Assembly (NCBI GenBank): GCA_940337035.1
Contig: CALNHX010003626.1
Coordinates: forward strand, 81,420-145,419
DNA from: Agriotes lineatus
Taxonomy: Eukaryota > Arthropoda > Insecta > Coleoptera > Elateridae
Length of the DNA: 64,000 nucleotides
Direction of reading: 5' to 3'
Shown in pieces: positions 1-10,220 of the stretch. The first letter of the stretch is position 1; each line of letters begins with the position of its first letter. Below the pieces are notes generated by a model. The model made no database searches and was not told where the DNA came from. It was given only the letters and a program-made list of their open reading frames with translations. Position numbers and translations under genes: made by a program.

Positions 1-369
1 AACTGGGCCTCGGTACCAAGGCTACGTCAGGCAAAACTCCTCATCGGGGAAATGTCGCCTACCAACACCTTTACTCTCCTGTCAATGAGCAGGAAAAACA
101 TTAGGATCGTGACTGGTTTACTAACAGGACACGGTCACCTACAGAAGCACTTATTCACAATTGGAATCGTAAATGATGCCACCTGCAGGAAGTGCCATTT
201 GGAGGAAGAAACCTCAGTTCATGTTTTATGTCAATGTGTGGCTCTCCTAACACTGCGACATAAACATTTTGGAGCCGGCCTGGTGGAACCCCAGGCAATA
301 AGAGACGTTCCTATGGGTAGGATTCTTTCATTCGCGTTGGAAACCGGCCTCTTCGAACGAGACCCATAA
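1..369 (+). pseudogene. Non-LTR retrotransposon ORF2, C-terminal end (partial)
   Basis: The frame is open from base 1, so this is the tail of a longer protein cut by the window edge; the ATG at 52 is not a real start. The protein ends in a cysteine/histidine cluster (CRKCHLEEETSVHVLCQC, about residues 61-78 of the visible part). This C-x2-C...H-x4-C arrangement closes the pol of several non-LTR clades, downstream of reverse transcriptase and RNase H. About 60 bases after the TAA comes a GAA-repeat tail, as expected at the 3' end of such an element. Role by family: target-primed reverse transcription. The exact clade is not assigned. The tail abuts the outer end of the large palindrome. Confidence 0.8.
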
Positions 370-430
370 CAAATTAGGTGGGAGCACAATGGACCAATAG
401 GTCTCAGTGCAGCTTACAACAAGCCCCATC

Positions 431-457
431 AGAAGAAGAAGAAGAAGAAGAAGAAGA
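431..457 (+). repeat. (GAA)n 3' tail of the non-LTR element
   Basis: A run of AGA/GAA triplets follows the 3' untranslated region of the preceding retrotransposon fragment. Simple-repeat tails in place of poly(A) are typical of several non-LTR clades. It ends exactly where the palindromic element begins. Confidence 0.7.
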
Positions 458-833
458 ACACTAGGCTTGTAGGGCTAAACCGTTTACCCAAGTAAAATTT
501 TGTAAGAGAAGAAATAGCCTCTAAATTAAAGTAACTATTTAGAAAAAAAGTTGGAGTTATACAGGGGGTTGAAACATTTAAAAAATTTAATCTACTTTAA
601 AGTCTTCTAGTGGCTAAACTAAGCAACTTTGTATATAGATAAGTTAAGTTAAATCATCATACTTTGGGCCAAGGAACTTGTGGTCTTTCGTTGTACACGT
701 ATTTTCCGGACACCCTGTATAAATTGTATTTTATTTTCAAGTAAACTACCCGTTTTGTTTATGATACGACAAAAGGTTATTGAGAAAAGTTGTTCAGAAT
801 AAGAAATTATAGCCCTATGCAAAATTTCAAAAA

Positions 834-921
834 GATCTGTCGACTTAGATTAATCCGTCATTTTTAATAATTGCAGTTTGTTTCATCTAAAAAATAACGG
901 TTTAATCTAAGTCGACAGATC
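834..921. repeat. 88-bp hairpin insertion in the left arm
   Basis: Bases 834-858 and 897-921 form an almost perfect 25-bp stem (GATCTGTCGACTTAGATTAA on the 5' side). The corresponding place in the right arm, near 9410, runs straight through without it and serves as an empty site. It is therefore a later insertion of a miniature fold-back sequence. Confidence 0.75.
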
Positions 922-1017
922 CTTCTAGTAGAGTACCTAGAGGGGTTCTGGACCAAAATGTGTTACTGCGCAGGTTTTCTGCGCAGGTGTCTGCGCAGGT
1001 CTGCGCGCGCAGGTTTG

Positions 1018-1125
1018 TCAAGGTCGTTGGTCTAGCCGGGGTCAAGGTCATGGGCCTAGTCGAGGCCAAGGTCGTTGGCCTAACCGGGGGTCATTGGCCT
1101 AGTCGGGGTCATTGACCTCGGCCAC
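1018..1125. repeat. GGTC-rich tandem minisatellite
   Basis: Imperfect 25-30-bp units of the type CAAGGTCGTTGGCCTA repeat about four times. The mirror copy is at about 9240-9345 in the right arm. This is non-coding as far as I can see. Confidence 0.7.
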
Positions 1126-3302
1126 TTCCGGGAATTTTTTTTTTGGGTTAAAAGTGTAGTTTTTGAAATTTTTACAAGATTTTCCCACGCTCGAGCGTCT
1201 GGGATGCAGACATGTCTATTCTTGCAGGATGTTATCAGTAAATAGAACAATGAAAAATTTTCTCAGGCTCGACCGGATGTGAGTCATCGTCTGAGTACGC
1301 AGACATGTCTATTCTTGCAGGATGTTGTTGAACAATGGCATCCTTTGTTTTAAAATCAGCACGAAATTCGAGAACAATGAAGCCATTGTTGTCTGGAGAT
1401 TAAAATGTGCAAAGCTGTTAAAAAATTGAACAATGACATCCATTGTTTTAAAATCAGCACGATAATTGGACAATAAAGCCATTGTTGTCTGGAGAAATTT
1501 TTGCTGACCGCCATTATCATATAGGTAAGAAAGGGGGGCAGCGCTGCTATTCGGCTACCTTGTTTCGGCTACCATGTCCAGACATGTTTGAGAAATGTGC
1601 AAAGCTGTTAAAAATTGAACAAAGGAACCCATTGTTTGAGAAAAATCTGCACAGCAGCTAAATTGAATGCTGCCTTTGTTTAACATTTTTTGCTGACTAA
1701 TACAAACGTTTTGTGGTCTTAGAGACATTGTTTGTAAGCAAAGTAAATATTACGTGTTTTTTCCCGTACTTTATTAAATACACAGTCTCGAAATTGCGCC
1801 GATAGTTATTTATTTCGGTTGGATTTATGTACAGCATCCCTCACTTTAGCAGTAAGCAAGTTCCTAAAGAAATATTATTATGTTGTAGAGATTTACAGGT
1901 TACAGTTCGGAGTGTAAACTGAGTTAAAAATTTTGGATATTAGCAACAGTACCATTTAATTGCATATTGTTTTCTTTTATGTCAGAGCGATAAAAGAACC
2001 GTGTGTACCACTCAGCATTTTTCAGTTTATCCGATTCGGCAACTTCCGCATATCGCAAAACAGACACCTTCCTTGTTCTTGTGTTAGCACATTGGCTTTA
2101 AGAATGTTATGGTTTATTTACATCTTGTGTTAGCGCCCTTGGTTTTAAGAACGCTATGTAAATGAATATTTTATAGAATTTGGAAAACCAAACAAAATAT
2201 TAGCAGATAATACAATTTATTTTAAAAACGCGAGGTTTATAAATACAACAATACAGCACGTCATAAAAGTTTTTTTTTTTGCAGTATAAGACATCTGCAA
2301 ACCAATCCGGTAGAGAGATATTTAAAAGGGGTGATAAAATACTTAAAGAAAATATTAGCAGATAATACATTTGAAAAATCTGCACGACTAATACTCAAGA
2401 TTATTACAATTAGAGACTGCAGACAATAGGTAAGATATCAATTTTTTTAAAAATAAAGCCCTGAAAATAAGAACTAAATAAAACCAAATAAAAGCTATTA
2501 GGCCACAACAATACTCTAATTAATAAGGATGCTATACACGATATCCAACGGCGAGGGACAGTTCATTTTTATCGCATAAAAAACTTATTGCTTAGAAATC
2601 ACGTCCAGATACCCGTTTAATGGAAAACATTTTCTTGAATTTTCTTTAAGTCGTTAGGTTGACTGTACCAAGTTTCCACGAAAAAACGAAAGCTCCTACA
2701 GACCAGATTCTTGAATCAAGTAAATAATACAGCAAGGCATAAAACTTGGTTTTTGCAATATAAGACATCCGCAAGCCAATCCTAAACTGGTAGTTTTAAA
2801 TAGCAGAATTTTATAATACAAAACGAAGCGATGAAATAGTCGTCTGTTGATCATATTTTTGTAGCCACCCAGCATCTTTCAGTTTTTATAAGTTATCCTA
2901 TCATCTCCTTGGTTGCAGGTGTTAATAGAGACTATATTTGCGTGTCGCCAGATGTCAGACCTGTCAAGACTTGTGGATGTGAGCGTCTGGGAATGTGCAA
3001 GGTTGCTAAAAATGAACCGGATGTCTGGGGTTTCTAAGCAGGTCTGCGCGGGGGTCTGTTCGAGGGTTTCTCGGTAAATTCAAATTCTGCACAGGTTTCG
3101 CGGGAAATTCAAATTCTGCGTAGGTTTTGGCGGTAAATTCAAATTCTGCGCATTATTTTGACGGTGAATTTTAAATTATGATCAGGTTTTTGGCGGGAAA
3201 ATCTGGGAGTGTACAAGGTTGCTAAAATGTATGGGGTCTTTGTCTGAGAAATTTACACCAGATGTAGTTAATGACCTCCATTATCAGTGTCTATAAATTT
3301 GG

Positions 3303-3396
3303 TAGACAGACAGACAGGCAGACCGACAGGCAGGCAGACAGACAGGCAGACCGACAGGCAGGCAGACAAACAGACAGACAGGCAGACAGGCAGGTG

Positions 3397-3428
<32 letters not shown>

Positions 3429-3470
3429 GGTAGGCAGATAGACAGAAAGACAGCTAGACAGGTAGACAGC
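3303..3470. repeat. CAGA/CAGG tetranucleotide microsatellite
   Basis: Runs of GACA, GGCA and GTAG tetranucleotides. The mirror copy is at about 6897-7060. The Cys/Leu/Ser-rich ORFs across it (3284-3517 minus, 6849-7094 plus) are products of the repeat and not genes. Confidence 0.9.
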
Positions 3471-3660
3471 TGTTCCTGTAACGGTTTTATGGGCACTACG
3501 GTGTAATAAAACGACAATTGTGAATATAATTGTATTTTATTTGTCTAATGTACATGTATAAAATTATTACAAATATATTATACACTAGTCAATTATTGTG
3601 GTAGAGGTGTTGTTGTCATATCTGTCTGGAGGATCTCTTCGTGCTGTTTCCGAACTGGAT

Positions 3661-4698
3661 TTATTCAATTATTCCTGCCTCTTTTAACTCTTCTATTATA
3701 CTAACAATTTCATTTCTATGATTTGTATGGCCAGATGCTTGAGAGGCATACAGTAACTTTAATCGATCAACTAATTCGTTCGGATCATCCCAGTAAACAA
3801 ATCCAACGGTTTATTGCTAACTTGTTTATACATTTGCTGCATACCTTTACCAGTAAGCTTTGTAGTCCTTAACGATATCGATGATGGCGAGGGTGATGAT
3901 GACAGGTTAGATTTTATAAATTTCTTGTATTTCGCTTGGTTGAAACCTACCTTCTGATCATTTTATCAAAATTTCTATGCGCTGCATTTGTTCTGTTTAT
4001 GATATCATTATAATTTGCTCTATCTGTCAGCGTTGGAGTTATTTGAGGATCGTTTTTAAATAGTAATTCGTACAAACCAGGCGTACCTTCATAGTGCACA
4101 TTTTTAACAATTATATCTGATCCCTTTATATCTAGCTCATCTCCACCAAAATAAAATTGGTTTTTATCAAAATCATATCTAATTCCATACCTCCCTAGAT
4201 TTGGTCTTTCTATAAGATAATTGCTTACATATTTCCTAGGAAGTTCGTCATACTGTTCTAAGAAAGAACTTATAGCTTGCGGCTGAAATTTGTTTGCTAT
4301 AGTTGTATTAGGTTCATCTTCGGTGGATTCACACAATACTTCATCAGCCGGTTTTGGTGTAAATAATTCTAGTTTTGGAGGATTTGATATATTGATATAT
4401 TCATCATCGTCATCATCCGCGTCATAATCGTATTTAGTTTTTCTTTTAAGATTATATTTATCATCATCATAATTGTATTTAACTTTCTCTTTCTTTTTCA
4501 ATTTGAAAGGCTTAAATTGTGATGGAGAATTCTCTTTTGTATTGATTTCTTTTGCAGCACTTTGTATTTGTTCGGTAACAGGTTTAAAAATTTACCGAGG
4601 AGCTGTTGTTGCACCAACTTACCCTCCTTAAGAGCTCGAACTTTCTGTCTTATAATATTTTTAGTTTTAATAAGTTCTGTCGCTACATTCGTTTTCAT
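3661..4698 (-). pseudogene. Broken DUF8207-like protein gene of the palindrome centre
   Basis: The ATG is at 4698 and the final TAA at 3661-3663, a span of 346 codons, but the reading frame changes at about 4590, 3950 and 3800. The N-terminal third is a Lys-rich helix (ELIKTKNIIRQKVRALKEG). The middle (3947-4501) has an Asp/Lys-rich linker and then a compact domain with GRYGIRYDFDKNQFYFGGDE and YEGTPGLYELLFKND. The C-terminal piece has VYWDDPNELVDRLKLL and ends EELKEAGIIE. This order matches a multi-copy insect family I recall as DUF8207; its function is unknown to me. The last 20 or so codons are repeated in inverted orientation at 6635-6703, so the arm duplication began inside this gene. 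The frame breaks make it a pseudogene. Any link to Polinton or adintovirus-type elements is conjecture: no polymerase, integrase or capsid gene is visible. Confidence 0.65.
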
Positions 4699-4715
4699 TA
4701 TTGTCACAAGTATGT

Positions 4716-4815
4716 AAGCGGTAGACAGCCAGACAGCCAGACAGGTAGACAGGTAGACTGGTAAACTGGTAGACAGCTGCACAGCTAGACAGGTAGACAG
4801 GTAGACAAGTAAACA
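4716..4815. repeat. Degenerate AGACAGG/GTAGACAG repeat
   Basis: A diverged tetranucleotide tract related to the CAGA arrays of the arms lies just upstream of the DUF8207-like start. It creates the spurious N-terminal extension of the ORF at 4498-4842. Confidence 0.7.
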
Positions 4816-4959
4816 GCCAGTTAGAGAGACTGACAGATTCAAACTAGTTCACACGTCAACAGTTTCTTATCAAATGATAGATATCAGAATTGTTAGATGT
4901 ATATATATAAGAATCAAATTTATGACGATAGCGTTCACCAAGCTGAGTTCAGTCATTCG

Positions 4960-5109
4960 CTAGAATTGTCTGAAATATGGTTGAGGATAATGTTTACCAC
5001 CACTGTTTTCTTTCATATGTTCGTGCAATGTGCAAGTAATACATTTTCGTTCTTCTTGATCGGTTTCCCCTTTACATTTTGGACACTTATACTTAACTGG
5101 TACAGGCAT
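4960..5109 (-). CDS. 49-residue zinc-ribbon-like small protein
   Basis: An ATG at 5109 opens a 49-residue ORF ending at TAG 4962-4960. It begins MPVPVKYKCPKCKGET and continues ERKCITCTLHEHMKEN, giving two CxxC pairs (C9/C12 and C23/C26) followed by H29 and H31, a classic zinc-ribbon spacing. It is highly charged, with no signal peptide or membrane segment. It lies about 260 bases upstream of the DUF8207-like gene on the same strand, in the unique centre of the palindrome, so both may belong to the same mobile element. No stop or frameshift interrupts it. The regular cysteine spacing argues that it is or was a protein. Its function is not known; it could also be a remnant of a longer gene. Confidence 0.55.
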   Translation of the reverse strand: MPVPVKYKCPKCKGETDQEERKCITCTLHEHMKENSGGKHYPQPYFRQF

Positions 5110-5164
5110 CTCACTCACACCTATTTCTATTACTGCTCACAATCTGTACAATAAATGGTGTCAA

Positions 5165-5221
5165 GAATGCCTGCCTGTCCGTCTACCTGTCTGTCTGTCT
5201 AGCTGTCTGCCTGCCTACCTA

Positions 5222-5252
<31 letters not shown>

Positions 5253-5363
5253 ACATGCCTGCCTGCCTGCCTGCCTGCTTGCCTGTCCGCCTACCTGCCT
5301 GCCTGCCTGCCTGCCTGCTTGCCTGTCTGCCTGCCTGTCTGTCTGCCTGTCTGTCTTTCTGCC

Positions 5364-5396
<33 letters not shown>

Positions 5397-5505
5397 GCCT
5401 GCCTGTCTGTCTGTCTGTCTGCCTGCCTACCTGTTTGTCTGTCTGTCTGTCTGCCTGCCTACCTGTTTGTCTGTCTGTCTGTCTGCTTGTCTGTCTATCT
5501 ATCAA
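5165..5505. repeat. CCTG/TCTG microsatellite, about 340 bp
   Basis: A continuous array of CCTG, TCTG and CTTG tetranucleotides. It produces long ORFs on both strands (5251-5517 minus, 5255-5536 plus, 5319-5513 plus) of pure repeat composition, which are not genes. Immediately after it, 5510-5590 repeats in direct orientation the arm sequence found at 7061-7150, so a partial third copy of arm sequence sits in the centre. Confidence 0.9.
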
Positions 5506-5636
5506 ATTTATAGACACTGATAATGGAGGTCATTAACTACATCTGGTGTAAAGACTCCATACATTTTAGCAACCTTGCACATTTCTCAAATAATCACATC
5601 CGGCTCACATAATGGACCCACCCTCATTACAAAGAA

Positions 5637-6059
5637 AAATATTACGAGAAGTATTTCTATGAATTTTCAAAGTTATTTCCATGGTTTGGTTGCGATCGTA
5701 TGAATATTACCGTTATGCTAGATGGACATCTGAGCCAAACTGCACCCTCTCTGTCTGTTATGTAGAAATTGTGAGCAGCGGCTTGCACGACTAGGGTATA
5801 AACATATAAATCATAGTATATCGAATAAATCGTTGCAGTCTGATTGTAACGTGGAAGCCGTCACCTCTTTGGAAAAATATTACGACAAGTATTTCTATGA
5901 ATTTTCAAAGTTATTTCCATGGTTTGGTTGCAATCATATGGATATCACCGTTACGCTAGATGGACTTTAAAACTGATACAAAGCTACAACTTCCAGACGG
6001 GTGGAGTTGGTTTGATGACAATGTGATGGAGCCCATCGAGGAGCATTTAAAAATTTTGA
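5637..6059 (+). pseudogene. Unrecognised coding fragment, tandemly duplicated
   Basis: Two copies 238 bases apart (5637-5740 and 5875-5970) share KYFYEFSKLFPWFGC with a few replacements, which points to a once-translated sequence. In the second copy, after a small frame change near 5970, the frame continues as LQLPDGWSWFDDNVMEPIEE up to 6059, where the Jockey fragment interrupts it. Past the insertion the frame resumes briefly at 6548 before a stop. Aromatic and acidic residues dominate. I do not recognise the family. It probably belongs to the same element as the DUF8207-like gene but is on the opposite strand. Confidence 0.4.
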
Positions 6060-6070
6060 GATTAGAACGT

Positions 6071-6536
6071 TTTTTTTTTTTTTTTTTAATATAGAAATAC
6101 ACCAGCTCGACATACATAACGTCATACATGGTTTTGTTGTCTTGGTAAATTTTAACATAATATTTACAATTATTATTGTTACATAATATTTTATATTATC
6201 CTAACGGGTCATAAGAATATTATCACGTCATCGTCAGTCTAGATCACTGTTGTCAGAATTCATGAAGACGTCTTGTGGTAGTCGCCTTTTTAGTCGCTTG
6301 TGGATGTCTTTAATTCCGAGTGAATAAAAGTCACTACTATCACATAGATCGATATTCTGAAAGAACTTTTTTGATGTTTGTTTTATCAATTGCTGAATTG
6401 TTGGAATGTCTAGGTCCTTATGTATTTGTGTATTCCTCACAAACCACGGCGCATTAGTAGCTATTCGCAACACTTTGTTCTGTATAACTTGGAGTTTTTT
6501 TATATGAGTTTTTGATGCTGAATGAATGATGCTGAT
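6071..6536 (-). mobile_element. 5'-truncated Jockey-type retrotransposon with 11-bp target duplication
   Basis: The 11 bases GATTAGAACGT occur at 6060-6070 and again at 6537-6547, a perfect target-site duplication. A poly(T) run after 6070 is the poly(A) tail of the minus-strand element. Coding sequence for the last part of Jockey pol fills the interior. This is a textbook 5'-truncated retrotransposition product inserted into the palindrome centre. Confidence 0.93.
6234..6535 (-). pseudogene. Jockey reverse transcriptase protein, C-terminal end
   Basis: The open frame runs from the 5' break to a TAG at 6234. It contains KKLQVIQNKVLRIATNAPWF, then NTQIHKDLDIPTIQQLIKQ, and ends SDNSDLD. This is the usual region after the reverse transcriptase domain of Jockey-clade ORF2. 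A second, independently diverged copy of the same region lies at 36803-37153. About 95 codons remain of roughly 900 in a full ORF2, so it cannot act on its own. Confidence 0.85.
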
Positions 6537-6634
6537 GATTAGAACGTGAATGTGTGAAAAAAAATCGTATATGATTTATGGTGATGTCCGCCTGCCCATC
6601 TGTTAAATGTTTGCATTATGAGCCAACAGTCTGC

Positions 6635-9600
6635 GTCATACAAATCATATAAATGAAATTGTTAGTATAATAGAAGAGTTAAAAGAGGCAGGAATAATTG
6701 AATAAATCCAGTTCGGAAACAGCACGAAGAGACCCTGCAGACAGAGAGGACAACAACACCTCTACCACAATAATTGACTAGTGTATAATATATTTGTAAT
6801 AATTTTATACATGTACATTAGACAAATAAAATACAATTATATTCACAATTGTCGTTTTATTACACCGTAGTGCCCATAAAACCGTTACAGGAACAGCTGT
6901 CTACCTGTCTAGCTGTCTATCTGTCTATCTGCCTACCTGTCTGTCTGTCTGTCTGTCTGTCTGTCCACCTGCCTGTCTGCCTGTCTGTCTGTTTGTCTGC
7001 CTGCCTGTCGGCCTGCCTGTCTGTCTGCCTGCCTGTCGGTCTGCCTGTCTGTCTGTCTACCAAATTTATAGACACTGATAATGGAGGTCATTAACTACAT
7101 CTGGTGTAAATTTCTCCGACAAAGACCCCATACATTTTAGCAACCTTGTACACTCCCAGATTTTCCCGCCAAAAACCTGATCATAATTTAAAATTCACCG
7201 TCAAAATAATGCGCAGAATTTGAATTTACCGCCAAAACCTACGCAGAATTTGAATTTCCCGCGAAACCTGTGCAGAATTTGAATTTACCGCCAAACCCTC
7301 GCGCAGACCCCCGCGCAGACCTGCTCAGAAACCCCAGACATCCGGTTCATTTTTAGCAACCTTGCACATTCCCAGACGCTCACATCCACAAGTCTTGACA
7401 GGTCTGACATCTGGCGACACGCAAATATAGTCTCTATTAACACCTGTAACCAAGGAGATGATAAGATAACTTATAAAAACTGAAAGATGCTGGGTGGCTA
7501 CAAAAATATGATCAACAGACGACTATTTCATCGCTTCGTTTTGTATTATAAAATTCTGCTATTTAAAACTACCAGTTTAGGATTGGCTTGCGGATGTCTT
7601 ATATTGCAAAAACCAAGTTTTATGCCTTGCTGTATTATTTACTTGATTCAAGAATCTGGCCTGTAGGAGCTTTCGTTTTTTCGTGGAAACTTGGCACAGT
7701 CAACCTAACGACTTAAAGAAAATTCAAGAAAATGTTTTCCATTAAACAGGTATCTGGACCTGATTTCTAAGCAATAAGTTTTTTATGCGATAAAAATGAA
7801 CTGTCCCTCGCCGTTGGATATCGTGTATAGCATCCTTATTAATTAGAGTATTGTTGTGGCCTAATAGCTTTTATTTGGTTTTATTTAGTTCTTATTTTCA
7901 GGGCTTTATTTTTAAAAAAATTGATATCTTACCTATTGTCTGCAGTCTCTAATTGTAATAATCTTGAGTATTAGTCGTGCAGATTTTTCAAATGTATTAT
8001 CTGCTAATATTTTCTTTAAGTATTTTATCACCCCTTTTAAATATCTCTCTACCGGATTGGTTTGCAGATGTCTTATACTGCAAAAAAAAAACTTTTATGA
8101 CGTGCTGTATTGTTGTATTTATAAACCTCGCGTTTTTAAAATAAATTGTATTATCTGCTAATATTTTGTTTGGTTTTCCAAATTCTATAAAATATTCATT
8201 TACATAGCGTTCTTAAAACCAAGGGCGCTAACACAAGATGTAAATAAACCATAACATTCTTAAAGCCAATGTGCTAACACAAGAACAAGGAAGGTGTCTG
8301 TTTTGCGATATGCGGAAGTTGCCGAATCGGATAAACTGAAAAATGCTGAGTGGTACACACGGTTCTTTTATCGCTCTGACATAAAAGAAAACAATATGCA
8401 ATTAAATGGTACTGTTGCTAATATCCAAAATTTTTAACTCAGTTTACACTCCGAACTGTAACCTGTAAATCTCTACAACATAATAATATTTCTTTAGGAA
8501 CTTGCTTACTGCTAAAGTGAGGGGATGCTGTACATAAATCCAACCGAAATAAATAACTATCGGCGCAATTTCGAGACTGTGTATTTAATAAAGTACGGGA
8601 AAAAACACGTAATATTTACTTTGCTTACAAACAATGTCTCTAAGACCACAAAACGTTTGTATTAGTCAGCAAAAAATGTTAAACAAAGGCAGCATTCAAT
8701 TTAGCTGTTGTGCAGATTTTTCTCAAACAATGGGTTCCTTTGTTCAATTTTTAACAGCTTTGCACATTTCTCAAACATGTCTGGACATGGTAGCCGAAAC
8801 AAGGTAGCCGAATAGCAGCGCTGCCCCCCTTTCTTACCTATATGATAATGGCGGTCAGCAAAAATTTCTCCAGACAACAATGGCTTTATTGTCCAATTAT
8901 CGTGCTGATTTTAAAACAATGGATGTCATTGTTCAATTTTTTAACAGCTTTGCACATTTTAATCTCCAGACAACAATGGCTTCATTGTTCTCGAATTTCG
9001 TGCTGATTTTAAAACAAAGGATGCCATTGTTCAACAACATCCTGCAAGAATAGACATGTCTGCGTACTCAGACGATGACTCACATCCGGTCGAGCCTGAG
9101 AAAATTTTTCATTGTTCTATTTACTGATAACATCCTGCAAGAATAGACATGTCTGCATCCCAGACGCTCGAGCGTGGGAAAATCTTGTAAAAATTTCAAA
9201 AACTACACTTTTAACCCAAAAAAAAAATTCCCGGAAGTGGCCGAGGTCAATGACCCCGACTAGGCCAATGACCCCCGGTTAGGCCAACGACCTTGGCCCC
9301 GACTAGGCCCATGACCTTGACCCCGGCTAGACCAACGACCTTGACAAACCTGCGCGCGCAGACCTGCGCAGTGACACATTTTGGTCCAGAACCCCTCTAG
9401 GTACTCTACTCCTTCTGAAATTTTGTATTGGGCATAATTTCTCATTATGAACAACTTTTCTTAATAACATTTTGCCGTATCATGAACAAAAAGGGTAGTT
9501 TACCTGAAAATAAATACAATTTATACAGGGTATTCGGAAAATACGTGTACAACGTAAGACCACAAGTTCCTTGGCCCAAAATATGATGATTTAACTTAAC

Positions 9601-10202
9601 TTACCTATACCGGGTGTCCATTCTCAAAGTCGAACATAGGCAATTAACATTAGTGCATTTATTCGTTTTTCCATTGATGTAATTTAGTTTTATGTAGATA
9701 ATTTTAACACGCGTTGACAGAAAATACCTGATTTACGCCAACTAATTACCAACTTTTTTGACAAATGCTATCGAACTTGAAAAGCAAGGCATGGCATATT
9801 TAAAAATTTCCAAGTTTTAAATTAGTATTTTAAAATAAAAAGCGCATCTTGAATATTATTATTGGTGTCATTTGATGCGTAATAATTTTATCTTTCCATT
9901 GATACCATTACTTTCCTTGTAAGTTGAATTGGCGAGCAGGAAAAGACAAAAACGTTCAATACAATGTTAATCGCCTATGTTCGACTTTGAGAACGGACAC
10001 CCGGTATACAAAGTTGCTTAGTTTAGTCGCTAGAGGGTTTTAAAAATGATTAACGTTTTTAAAATTTTTAACCTCTTGTATAATCACTACCATTTTTTTC
10101 TAAATAGTTACTTCAATTTAGAAGTCCTCTCTTACAAAATGTTAGTTGGGTGAACAGTTTAGCCACAAACAATATTTTCTAAATCCCTACAAGCCTAGTG
10201 TT
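6635..10202 (-). repeat. Right arm of the 9.7-kb near-palindrome
   Basis: Reverse complement of 457-3735. It starts with an inverted copy of the DUF8207-like C-terminus (EELKEAGIIE on the plus strand) and ends at GCCTAGTGTT. It lacks the 88-bp hairpin of the left arm and instead carries a 395-bp MITE at 9610-10004. The CCTG microsatellite, the ATTTGAATTT repeats (7165-7285) and the GGCC-rich repeats (9240-9345) mirror the left arm. No intact gene is seen. Confidence 0.9.
9610..10004. mobile_element. 395-bp MITE with TA target duplication
   Basis: The terminal inverted repeats begin CCGGGTGTCC and end GGACACCCGG; they match over about 50 bases, including AAAGTCGAACATAGGC. TA flanks both sides. 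The empty site is preserved in the left arm (about 630-640) and in the third copy at about 10535, both reading TATATA without an insert. TA duplication suggests mobilisation by a Tc1/mariner-type transposase. No coding sequence is seen. Confidence 0.9.
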
Positions 10203-10220
10203 ACTTTACAATTACTGATT

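Larger units (their letters stand above)
457..3735 (+). repeat. Left arm of a 9.7-kb near-palindrome
   Basis: This arm is the reverse complement of 6635-10202 over its length. The outermost match is AACACTAGGCTT at 457-468 against AAGCCTAGTGTT at 10191-10202. The innermost match is the last coding stretch of the DUF8207-like gene, near 3735, matched at 6635. Differences are scattered substitutions and small indels plus two clean insertions, one per arm, so the arms have diverged since they formed. Inside are ATTCAAATTCTG-type repeats (3070-3190), GGTC-rich tandem repeats (about 1018-1125) and a CAGA microsatellite. I see no intact gene in the arm; the short ORF at 2200-2385 is mirrored at 7964-8161 and has no recognisable product. 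No clear target duplication flanks the ends. Confidence 0.9.

Noticed and set aside
2200..2385. 61-codon ORF conserved in both palindrome arms
   Set aside because: The conservation is simply due to the inverted duplication; the peptide is AT-driven, with no recognised motif.
5251..5536. Long Cys/Leu/Ser- or Arg/Gln/Asp-rich ORFs on both strands
   Set aside because: They are translations of the CCTG/TCTG microsatellite; the mirror arrays at 3284-3517 and 6849-7094 behave the same way.
3661..6700. Complete Polinton or adintovirus
   Set aside because: No DNA polymerase B, integrase, packaging ATPase or capsid gene is recognisable; only the DUF8207-like and small zinc-ribbon sequences are seen.
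3303..7060. CRISPR-like repeats
   Set aside because: The arrays are simple tetranucleotide tracts without spacers, in eukaryotic transposon DNA.
457..10202. Palindrome as a pure assembly artefact
   Set aside because: The arms differ by many substitutions, small indels and one distinct insertion each, which an assembly mirror would not show.
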